A stretch of DNA of 36,284 nucleotides from a virus: positions 31,296 to 67,579 of IMG/VR virus record IMGVR_UViG_3300033150_002199, one strand, 5' to 3'. The notes under the pieces are model-generated. The model searched no databases. It was not told where the DNA came from and saw only the letters and a list, made by a program, of their open reading frames with translations. Of this stretch, positions 8,951 through 14,088 are shown one piece after another (within the stretch, counting starts at the first letter, position 1; each line of letters opens with the position of its first letter). Made by a program: the position numbers and the translations under genes.

Positions 8951-8992
8951 ATAATTTTTTATGGGGATAATATAGGGAATGGGGAATAGTTT

Positions 8993-9595
8993 ATGCGGCA
9001 AATAAATAATGTAAGCATGAAGGCGTTTATTTTGGGCTTCATCCTTGGGTGGTGGCTTGTTATCATTCTGGTGAGCATTATAGAAGATTCTAATGCCCGG
9101 CCAGATGAGCCCTCAATGGAAAAGTCGATATCAGTTGCACATAATAATATACACACTGTAAATAGTGCATCACCAATGTCAGATGTCCTATATTTTGGTA
9201 CTGCTGCAAATGGTATGATTAATTTAGAAGTGATAGCAATTATTGAATCCAATAAACGCGCGGATGCAGTTTCGCCAGTTGGAGCAAGGGGCATATGCCA
9301 AATTATGGAGCCCACCTGGCGAGAATTTTGCGATGCGCCATTTTCCGAAGCATTTAATCCACAACTTAACATAGAGGTTTCGCGGCGATATTACAATTGG
9401 CTATACAAATATTTTAGTACGCGAGTGCCGGATTGGCATAATCTTACTTCGTCAATAAAGATTAGGCTTTTGTTGGCTGGTTATAATTGGGGCATTGGTA
9501 ATCTACGTAAGAATAATTGGGATTGGCGATGTGCTCCTGCTGAAACGCAGGCTTATATAGTTCGTTATTTTACGGAGGTTAGCAATGTTAACTGA
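8993..9595 (+). CDS. Membrane-anchored lytic transglycosylase (endolysin candidate)
   Basis: Cleaves peptidoglycan glycan strands. The C-terminal domain is of SLT type: IESNKRADAVSPVGARGICQ with catalytic Glu85, then IMEPTW, and later LLAGYNWGIGNL, the AYNxG-like motif. An N-terminal hydrophobic segment (residues 11-30) preceded by a positive residue acts as a signal anchor, so this may be a signal-arrest-release endolysin or a tail-associated enzyme. It is 200 residues, single domain. It starts with ATG 8993, 43 bases after tRNA-Ala and probably on the same transcript. The short upstream spacer has only a weak GGGGAATAG site. The 3' end overlaps the start of a decayed small gene. Confidence 0.8.
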   Translation: MRQINNVSMKAFILGFILGWWLVIILVSIIEDSNARPDEPSMEKSISVAHNNIHTVNSASPMSDVLYFGTAANGMINLEVIAIIESNKRADAVSPVGARGICQIMEPTWREFCDAPFSEAFNPQLNIEVSRRYYNWLYKYFSTRVPDWHNLTSSIKIRLLLAGYNWGIGNLRKNNWDWRCAPAETQAYIVRYFTEVSNVN

Positions 9596-9927
9596 TGTTG
9601 ATATAGCCGAAGTAACCGGGGCGTCATAGCCAAATATCTACGAACAGCCAGAGAGCACCTCCAATTATGGAAACAATTCGCTTCCTACGGAACTGCGTCG
9701 ATGCTGCTGAGAATGCAATATTTAGTATTACGCTTGTCGCCAATTCATTAATGAATTGGCTGTGAAGATCTGCAACAGACAATAAAAAGGGTTGGCAAAC
9801 TACAAAAAAGATTATTGAAGTGAACTATAAGAAGAATGTTATGGCTGGTATGAAGCGGACAAATGAGTGGGCGCGGGAAGCTGATAAGCCCTACCATGAG
9901 TTCTTGTTTTTGATCAAGAAGAGATGA
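9584..9927 (+). pseudogene. Decayed small gene with frameshifts and an in-frame TGA
   Basis: ATG 9584 follows an ACGGAGG site inside the end of the lysis gene and reads MLTDVDIAEVTGAS, then TAG. Coding-like sequence goes on in other frames: VIAKYLRTAREHLQLWKQ in a second, then from ATG 9667 a third frame that reads METIRFLRNCVDAAENAIF to a TGA at 9763-9765 and carries on open to TGA 9925-9927 (ending ADKPYHEFLFLIKKR). Joined, these would make a protein of roughly 110 residues with a hydrophobic middle (AIFSITLVANSLMNWL). No family is recognised. A holin-like role is tempting beside a lysis gene but unsupported. Confidence 0.4.
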
Positions 9928-9955
9928 CTCGCGTTAGCGCTTGTGTCGTCTATTT

Positions 9956-10144
9956 TTATGGAGATAATTTTCCTATACTTTCGCTGTCCGCCGCGGCGGG
10001 AAGGAGTGAGAGGAAGGTCTTCCGCTCGTCGAGATGGCGTTTCCTGGCGCAGTTCGTGATCCCCCAGCAGTCCCCGACGACGATCGCGATCGTCGTCTCC
10101 TTGGCCCGGGTCACGCCAGTGTAGAAGAGGTTGCGGTAGAGCAT
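9956..10144 (-). pseudogene. C-terminal fragment of a RecD/UvrD-type SF1 helicase
   Basis: Minus-strand reading frame of 62 residues beginning MLYRNLFYTGVTRAKE and continuing AIVVGD...NCARKRHLDERKTFLSLL. This is helicase motif VI with the residues that follow it (LYTAVTRAK, VVVGD, basic NRRTFLSLL-like segment) as found at the end of RecD2/ExoV-type helicases. All earlier motifs are missing, so it is a remnant. Base composition is strikingly GC-rich (about 9985-10130) against an AT-rich background, which marks foreign origin. The 5' side of the fragment merges directly into a tRNA-Ile sequence on the plus strand. Confidence 0.65.
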
Positions 10145-10192
10145 TCGGCTGATAACCGAATAATGGGAGTTCGTTTCTCTCCTGGCCAACCA
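10135..10192 (+). tRNA. tRNA-Ile(GAT), 5' part missing
   Basis: From 10135 the plus strand reads as the 3' three-quarters of a tRNA: GGTAGAGCA (end of D arm), anticodon arm TTCGG-CTGATAA-CCGAA with anticodon GAT, T arm GGGAG-TTCGTTT-CTCTC, acceptor CTGGCCA, discriminator A and CCA (10190-10192). The matching 5' acceptor TGGCCAG and the GCTC of the D stem are absent; helicase-derived GC-rich sequence is there instead. It is probably non-functional as it stands. No other GAT tRNA occurs in the array. Confidence 0.7.
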
Positions 10193-10211
10193 AAATATTT
10201 TAATTTTTTTC

Positions 10212-10239
10212 TTGACCGTGTTGCCATATTATATATAAT
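10212..10239 (+). promoter_or_regulatory. Sigma-70-type promoter
   Basis: TTGACC (10212-10217), 16-base spacer, TATAAT (10234-10239), then TTATG. It lies 28 bases before the start of the next small gene and matches the repeated family (CTTGAC, 16 bases, TATAATTTATG). It probably also feeds the first tRNA block. Confidence 0.78.
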
Positions 10240-10266
10240 TTATGCACGAATGGTAAAGGAATAGAT

Positions 10267-10422
10267 ATGAAGGCCGAACGATTTAAGATAGATCTTCGAG
10301 CCATACTTATTGACATGGTAAAAAATGGAGAGGGTATTCGACCTACGGTTGATCCCCGTTGGGCGAATCGACCAACAATGCCAATTCGCTTCTTAACCAA
10401 GAAACAGGATGCAGCAGAGTAG
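10267..10422 (+). CDS. Small hypothetical protein (51 aa)
   Basis: 51 codons, starting MKAERFKIDL and ending FLTKKQDAAE. It is supported by a promoter directly upstream and by an AAGGA site (10256-10260) 6 bases before the ATG. The protein is basic, with a short amphipathic N-terminal helix (AERFKIDLRAILIDMVKN) and a proline/arginine-rich middle (RPTVDPRWANRPTMPIRF). No family is recognised. The next gene begins 2 bases after its stop. Confidence 0.6.
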   Translation: MKAERFKIDLRAILIDMVKNGEGIRPTVDPRWANRPTMPIRFLTKKQDAAE

Positions 10423-10424
10423 AC

Positions 10425-10655
10425 ATGATGTTGTTTTCTGAATTGAAAGCAAATTGGCCGGATGTTGAATTCAAACAGTATCCTGAAGAAATACGCAACG
10501 ACACTTATACGGTTTGTATTCGCGCATATATTAATCCGTCCATGAATTTGCCGGTTAATGAAAAAATTGAATATGATGTAATTCGCGGCAATCTCGAAAG
10601 TGCCATCGATGCTATGCATAACTTTCTCTCTCGACGGTATGGGCGGAAATCATAG
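10425..10655 (+). CDS. Small hypothetical protein (76 aa)
   Basis: 76 residues from ATG 10425, just after the preceding TAG. An upstream TTG (10359) would extend it by 22 residues into the previous gene's coding region, which is unlikely. The sequence MMLFSELKANWPDVEF...YTVCIRAYINP...SAIDAMHNFLSRRYG looks like a small alpha/beta domain of two strands and a C-terminal helix. No signal peptide, metal site or known family is visible. The gene leads into the tRNA array and is probably co-transcribed with it from the 10212 promoter. Confidence 0.5.
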   Translation: MMLFSELKANWPDVEFKQYPEEIRNDTYTVCIRAYINPSMNLPVNEKIEYDVIRGNLESAIDAMHNFLSRRYGRKS

Positions 10656-10691
10656 GAAGAAGATTTTTAGTTTAGTTCATTGACATTATAT

Positions 10692-10766
10692 CTGGGTGTA
10701 GCTCAGTAGCAGAGCACTGGTTTTGGGCACCAGGGGCCGTGGGTGCGAGTCCCACCACCCAGACCA
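10692..10766 (+). tRNA. tRNA-Pro(TGG)
   Basis: The acceptor CTGGGTG/CACCCAG starts with C1-G72, the bacterial proline identity pair. The anticodon arm CTGGT-TTTGGGC-ACCAG gives TGG. Discriminator A and CCA are encoded. It is the first tRNA of the main array; TTGACA lies just upstream (10679-10684) but without a properly spaced -10 box. Confidence 0.92.
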
Positions 10767-10779
10767 TTAAAAAAAGAAT

Positions 10780-10855
10780 GCCCGGTTAACTCAATTAGAA
10801 GAGTGCCACTCTTACAAAGTGGAAGTTGTAGGTGCAAGTCCTACACTGGGCACCA
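10780..10855 (+). tRNA. tRNA-Val(TAC)
   Basis: The acceptor GCCCGGT/ACTGGGC has one G-T wobble. The anticodon arm CCACT-CTTACAA-AGTGG gives TAC. T arm GTAGG-TGCAAGT-CCTAC, discriminator A, CCA encoded. Confidence 0.92.
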
Positions 10856-10864
10856 TAACATTGT

Positions 10865-10951
10865 GCCGTTGTACCCAAGTCTGGTTAAAGGGGCGTGACT
10901 GTAAATTACGCGACGTTGTCTTCGTAGGTTCGAATCCTACCAACGGCACCA
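10865..10951 (+). tRNA. tRNA-Tyr(GTA)
   Basis: Class II tRNA with a long variable arm. The acceptor GCCGTTG/CAACGGC is perfect, and the anticodon arm CGTGA-CTGTAAA-TTACG gives GTA. CCA is encoded. As a GUN tRNA it is a possible substrate for queuosine, relevant to the QueC and QueE genes in this window. Confidence 0.93.
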
Positions 10952-10955
10952 TTGA

Positions 10956-11140
10956 TTTAAGCGGCCAAAGTGGCAATGTAATAGAATTTGAGAAAGGGAT
11001 GTGGAGGGTCGAGCGTGGCAGTACTGCCAGGCCATAGGTCCAGTGACTTAAATAACTATAAGTATGCATTGGGTGTATCTCAAATTCGTACAGTGTGGGG
11101 CCCATATTGCATTAATGCATTATGGGGCGGCCGCCTTAAA
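10956..11140 (+). ncRNA. Candidate structured non-coding RNA A
   Basis: There is no gene here, but the stretch folds on itself through long-range helices. The outer helix TTTAAG-CGGCC (10956-10966) pairs with GGCCG-c-CTTAAA (11129-11140) with one bulge. GAATTTGAGA (10984-10993) pairs perfectly with TCTCAAATTC (11078-11087). Inside are a palindrome TGGCAGTACTGCCA (11016-11029) and a two-part arm CCAGTG-ACTTA/TAAGT-CATTGG (11040-11050 with 11059-11072). A last hairpin around TGCATTAATGCA (11101-11126) lies within the outer helix. The helices are nested and compatible. It begins 4 bases after tRNA-Tyr. No known RNA family was recognised. Confidence 0.5.
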
Positions 11141-11158
11141 ATTTATTGGAATTTTTTC

Positions 11159-11186
11159 TTACCTGGAAGAAGTTGTACTATATAAT
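11159..11186 (+). promoter_or_regulatory. Weak member of the promoter family
   Basis: TTACCT (11159-11164), 16 bases, TATAAT (11181-11186), then ATATG. The -35 box is poor, but the spacing and downstream bases fit the family. It would drive the structured stretch that follows. Confidence 0.4.
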
Positions 11187-11210
11187 ATATGATAATATAT
11201 GACAATTGAC

Positions 11211-11450
11211 AATGTGGCGGCTAAGCTCTTTGGTAAGAGCACGCTTATCGCCCTAATTATCTTGATAAGCGGAGGTTGGGAGGCACCGAGTTTATTATTC
11301 GTGAGGGCGATGGTAAATTCGACGCGCCTTAAGGGTTCGATTCCCCCCATTATAATAAGATTTATGGGGCGCGGCAAATTGGAACGGAATAAAGCGGATC
11401 GAGGAAGAAAAACATAGCAAAAGAGGTAGTATATATCCCGCGCCCCATAA
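11211..11450 (+). ncRNA. Candidate structured RNA B with tRNA-like parts
   Basis: Non-coding stretch with strong complementarity. A D-arm-like hairpin GCTCTT-tggt-AAGAGC (11225-11240) is followed by an 8-bp hairpin CGCTTATC/GATAAGCG (11242-11249 with 11264-11271). The loop of that hairpin (GCCCT) can pair with AGGGC at 11304-11308, forming a pseudoknot. A T-loop-like GGG-TTCGATT-CCC sits at 11333-11345. Then TTATGGGGCGCGG (11362-11374) pairs perfectly over 13 bp with CCGCGCCCCATAA (11438-11450); its ATGGGG could instead pair with CCCCAT at 11345-11350. It may be a decayed or insertion-bearing tRNA joined to another RNA element, or a new RNA. It is not a tmRNA: no tag frame and no CCA. Confidence 0.4.
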
Positions 11451-11469
11451 TTTATCAAAATTTGATAGA

Positions 11470-11537
11470 GCGGATATGGTGAAATGGTATCATCTTTGGC
11501 GCCAAAGGTTGCGGGTTCGAATCCGCTATTCGCTCCA
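11470..11537 (+). tRNA. Degenerate Gly-like tRNA
   Basis: The acceptor GCGGATA/TATTCGC, discriminator T and CCA match glycine tRNAs, as does the GGTGAAATGGTATCATC D arm. The anticodon arm is too short: CTTTG-GCGC-CAAAG, a 4-base loop instead of 7. The T stem lacks one base (GCGGG-TTCGAAT-CCGC). It is only 68 bases long, probably a pseudo-tRNA; an intact tRNA-Gly(GCC) exists at 16242. Confidence 0.5.
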
Positions 11538-11581
11538 AATTTTCTTAAGAGTGCTGAGTGTAGAAGTAGAATATGAATGGC

Positions 11582-11656
11582 GGTGGACGTAGCTTAATAG
11601 GAAAGCATGCGGCTGTGACCCGCAGGATAGGGGTGCAAATCCCCTCGTTCACCCCA
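11582..11656 (+). tRNA. tRNA-His(GTG)
   Basis: The G at 11582 is the extra G-1 that pairs with discriminator C73, the hallmark of tRNA-His. The acceptor GTGGACG/CGTTCAC and anticodon arm TGCGG-CTGTGAC-CCGCA give GTG. CCA is encoded. Confidence 0.93.
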
Positions 11657-11675
11657 AGATCTTTAAAAAATAAAC

Positions 11676-11869
11676 TTCTGAGTGGTAATGGTTGCGTTAA
11701 GATATGTTGGCTGATCATGTAGCCCGAGTATCAGCAGGTCAAAAGGCGACACCGTTTCCACCGACCTACAATAGTGCCCGCACAATGGCGGTCTTAACGC
11801 GGCAATCCTCATCGCCTCCGCGCTTATGACTCGATGACGATTGAGATTTATAGATGTCACCACTCAGAA
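11676..11869 (+). ncRNA. Candidate structured non-coding RNA C
   Basis: A 194-base stretch closed by a perfect 11-bp helix TTCTGAGTGGT (11676-11686) with ACCACTCAGAA (11859-11869). Inside it, GTTGCGTTAAGA (11691-11702) pairs with TCTTAACGCGGC (11792-11803) over 12 bp including two G-T pairs. CAATCCTCATCG (11803-11814) pairs with CGATGACGATTG (11832-11843) with one mismatch. Within the second helix are GCTGAT/ATCAGC (11710-11715, 11730-11735) and AGGTC/GACCT (11736-11740, 11763-11767). The result is a multi-branched fold. It sits between tRNA-His and tRNA-Asp, whose 5' end is 11 bases downstream. No coding frame and no recognised family. Confidence 0.6.
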
Positions 11870-11879
11870 TAATAATATT

Positions 11880-11955
11880 GGCCTGGTAGTATCAATAGTA
11901 AGAACGCTGTCCTGTCAAGGCAGTAGTGCGAGTGCAAGTCTCGTCCGGGCCGCCA
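11880..11955 (+). tRNA. tRNA-Asp(GTC)
   Basis: The acceptor GGCCTGG/CCGGGCC has one T-G pair. The anticodon arm CTGTC-CTGTCAA-GGCAG gives GTC, with discriminator G as in Asp tRNAs. The D stem is weak (only GT/AC pairs clearly). CCA is encoded. Confidence 0.9.
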
Positions 11956-11979
11956 GTATTATGGTGATATTGGACGCGC

Positions 11980-12053
11980 GAGTCGGTCGGTTAATGGTAA
12001 ACTTCCGGTCTCCAAAACCGGCACTGAAGGTTCAAGTCCTTCCCGGCTCGCCA
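11980..12053 (+). tRNA. tRNA-Trp(CCA)
   Basis: The acceptor GAGTCGG/CCGGCTC has one T-G pair. The anticodon arm CCGGT-CTCCAAA-ACCGG gives CCA, with discriminator G typical of Trp. The T arm GAAGG-TTCAAGT-CCTTC and CCA end are complete. Confidence 0.93.
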
Positions 12054-12089
12054 ATGTTTTTATGTAATGGAGGTATTAAAAATAACTAT

Positions 12090-12177
12090 TCCGAAGTCGC
12101 CTAATGGTATGGCAGCAGACTGTTAATCTGCCGTGGATTAATCCACATTGTAGGTTCGAATCCTACCTTCGGAGCCA
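12090..12177 (+). tRNA. tRNA-Asn(GTT) with a long variable arm
   Basis: The acceptor TCCGAAG/CTTCGGA is perfect. The anticodon arm GCAGA-CTGTTAA-TCTGC gives GTT, and the discriminator is G. Between the anticodon and T arms lies an extra hairpin GTGGA-TTAA-TCCAC, making an 88-base class II-like tRNA. Asn tRNAs are normally class I with a 4-5-base variable loop, so this is unusual. CCA is encoded. Confidence 0.85.
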
Positions 12178-12184
12178 ATTTTTT

Positions 12185-12258
12185 AGCCCCGTAGCCTAAT
12201 GGAAAGGCGCAAGATTCTGGCTCTTGTGATGTGCGTTCGACTCGCACCGGGGCTTCCA
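12185..12258 (+). tRNA. tRNA-Gln(CTG)
   Basis: Acceptor AGCCCCG/CGGGGCT, D arm GCC...GGC, anticodon arm CAAGA-TTCTGGC-TCTTG giving CTG. T arm GTGCG-TTCGACT-CGCAC, discriminator T, CCA encoded. It shares its acceptor with the Gln(TTG) tRNA at 15689, which supports the Gln call. Confidence 0.88.
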
Positions 12259-12280
12259 AATATCTATTCATCCTAATATT

Positions 12281-12372
12281 GGCGGGGTGCCAGAGTGGGT
12301 TATTGGAGCGGTCTTGAAAACCGTCGGTGTTCTACCAAACATCCGTGGGTTCGAATCCCACCCCCGCCGCCA
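12281..12372 (+). tRNA. tRNA-Ser(TGA)
   Basis: Class II tRNA with a long variable arm, acceptor GGCGGGG/CCCCGCC, anticodon arm GCGGT-CTTGAAA-ACCGT giving TGA, discriminator G, CCA encoded. It is the last tRNA of the first block; the methyltransferase pseudogene starts 27 bases later. Confidence 0.92.
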
Positions 12373-12399
12373 CCTTATTAATATATAATAGGAGTAAGC

Positions 12400-13034
12400 A
12401 TGGCACTTGCTATATTCAACGGCCACCGCTTCGATCCTTCACGCATTTACTCAAAAGCCGAGGCAGCGGTTATTGTAGATGCTGGTGCGTGTTGTGGGGA
12501 ATATTCCAGGTGGCTTCGAGACGTACAAGCATATTGCGGTAAACTGTATATGTTCGAACCCGCACATAATAATCTAAGCGATCTTGCATCCATAGTAGAC
12601 GATAGAACATTTCTAATCCCCTATGCTCTTATTGGCCGCGGCGGGTGGGTCGTTAACGATTTTGCCGAATACAAAGAGTCTCGGGAAATGGAAAGCGTCG
12701 GGAATTTATGGGGCCGAATCGACTCTATTTCGATAGAAGAGCCCACAATATATTCTGTTCCCGCGGTACCAATAAACGAAATATTTTACCGCAAATAGAT
12801 TATCTTAAAATGGATATCGAGGGCCTTGAAGGAGACGTAATAAATGCAATGAGTCACAATACGGCAAAGCGTATAAAGCAAATGTCAATTGAGATTCACC
12901 CAAACGTATCTCCGGACCAAATCATGGAAACGTTGAAGAGTCTTGGATATACTACAGCAATGTTTGTGCATGATGAAATTGGTATAGTAGAAGGAGACTC
13001 TGAAATTTTAGAATGTTATGCATATATGTCATAA
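12400..13034 (+). pseudogene. FkbM-type methyltransferase broken by a frameshift
   Basis: The first frame (12400-12798) reads VIVDAGACCGEYSRWL, a SAM-binding glycine loop, then KLYMFEPAHNN and VPINEIFYRK before a stop. Coding continues one base back in frame as IDYLKMDIEGLEGD...CYAYMS to 13034. The paralogue at 26352-26951 has the same order (LDVGVCRGETTRAL, YMFEPARNN, VPIN, DYIQFDVEGMEKE) in one frame. The break is at a TTTT run near 12785; one extra T would restore EIFLPQIDYLKMDIEG. This is a real one-base loss or a sequencing error in a homopolymer. No classical slippery heptamer for programmed -1 shifting is present. TAGGAG lies upstream of the ATG. Confidence 0.75.
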
Positions 13035-13074
13035 AATTATTTTATGATATCTTATAATATTAGTGGAGGTGTAT

Positions 13075-14088
13075 ATGTCAAAACAACAATTGGAAAAAGT
13101 CGAACTTCTGTGGTCACGCGCATGCCCGTTCAATTGTGCGGGGTGTGCTATGAAGAAAGCGGTTAATTATAATGACTCGGGTACGATAGAAGAGTGGAAA
13201 CGGGGATTTGAAAATATTAAGGCTCTTGGATGTGAATTTGTGGCCATATATGGTGCAGAGCCCCTTGTTAGATTTAATTCGCTCGTAGATATCATACGAC
13301 TAATACATACCGTTGGCATGGAATGTACTGTTATAACGGCACTATATGCTAAAGATAAAGTGCAAGAGTTGATAGATAAATCTGGGCTTAACTCCATTAC
13401 GATATCTTATGATGGGATTGCCGAAGATGACAGAACTACTAAGGGGATGAATGGACTTAAGTTGCTCAAAGACATAGAGGTAGATGATAAAGCAGTTTGT
13501 TGTACAATATCCAAATTAAATCAAACGCGACTCATCCAAACGATGGATGAAGTATTGGATACGGGTTACTGGTTTCTATTTGATATTGCGCACAAGGCGA
13601 ACCAACCCGCGCAAGTTAGTAAATGTTCTGATACACTAGAACCCGTAGAAGCGAATTGGCTTAAGCAATTTTTAACTGCGGCTATTGAGCGAAAAGAAGA
13701 TGGGGCAAAAATACATCCCAGCATACATTGGATGACCTATCTTAAAGAGCATTATGCTGATGGCCCAGGTGATGTTGCCAGAAACGTGTGGCATTGCTAT
13801 GATGAGAATACGGCAACACTTGGATGGATAACGGTGGAATTTAATGGATTGGTGTACCCATGTGACGACTATCAAATCCCGATAGTAAATCCGGCAACAT
13901 CTCACGCGCTGCGAATATGGACGCTTAATGAAATAGATGTTGAGACACTGGTGAAAGAACGAAATCGAATTGTTCGTCCTTGCCGCGGCTGCGCTTGGAA
14001 TACACATGCAGATGCGATGAGCATAACGTCTGGCGAAATTGATAGAGGTACTTATGTCCATAATCTTTTTGGAGAAGACCATGCATAA
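13075..14088 (+). CDS. Radical SAM/SPASM-like protein
   Basis: 337 residues. CPFNCAGC (Cys17, Cys21, Cys24) is the CxxxCxxC motif that holds the [4Fe-4S] cluster and SAM. The GAEPL segment replaces the usual GGEPL. Cysteines near the C-terminus (WHCYDE, VYPCDDY, RPCRGCAWN) suggest a second, SPASM-like cluster. The substrate is unknown. It overlaps the QueC-HAD gene by 8 bases, so the two likely act in one pathway; it is not itself a QueE (that gene is at 27814). ATG 13075 is chosen because GGAGG (13065-13069) lies 5 bases upstream. A TATAAT box at 13053-13058 lacks a -35 partner. Confidence 0.7.
   Translation: MSKQQLEKVELLWSRACPFNCAGCAMKKAVNYNDSGTIEEWKRGFENIKALGCEFVAIYGAEPLVRFNSLVDIIRLIHTVGMECTVITALYAKDKVQELIDKSGLNSITISYDGIAEDDRTTKGMNGLKLLKDIEVDDKAVCCTISKLNQTRLIQTMDEVLDTGYWFLFDIAHKANQPAQVSKCSDTLEPVEANWLKQFLTAAIERKEDGAKIHPSIHWMTYLKEHYADGPGDVARNVWHCYDENTATLGWITVEFNGLVYPCDDYQIPIVNPATSHALRIWTLNEIDVETLVKERNRIVRPCRGCAWNTHADAMSITSGEIDRGTYVHNLFGEDHA

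Noticed and set aside
10102-10192. A full-length tRNA-Ile using TGGCCCG at 10102 as its 5' acceptor
   Set aside because: It would need about 16 extra bases in the D region with no D stem, and those bases are accounted for by the helicase GVTRAK codons.
11211-11450. A second tmRNA
   Set aside because: There is no tag frame, no conserved block before a tag and no CCA end; the real tmRNA is at 29169-29524.
12780-12800. Programmed -1 frameshifting in the FkbM gene
   Set aside because: No X-XXY-YYZ slippery heptamer and no clear downstream stimulator; the paralogue is in one frame.
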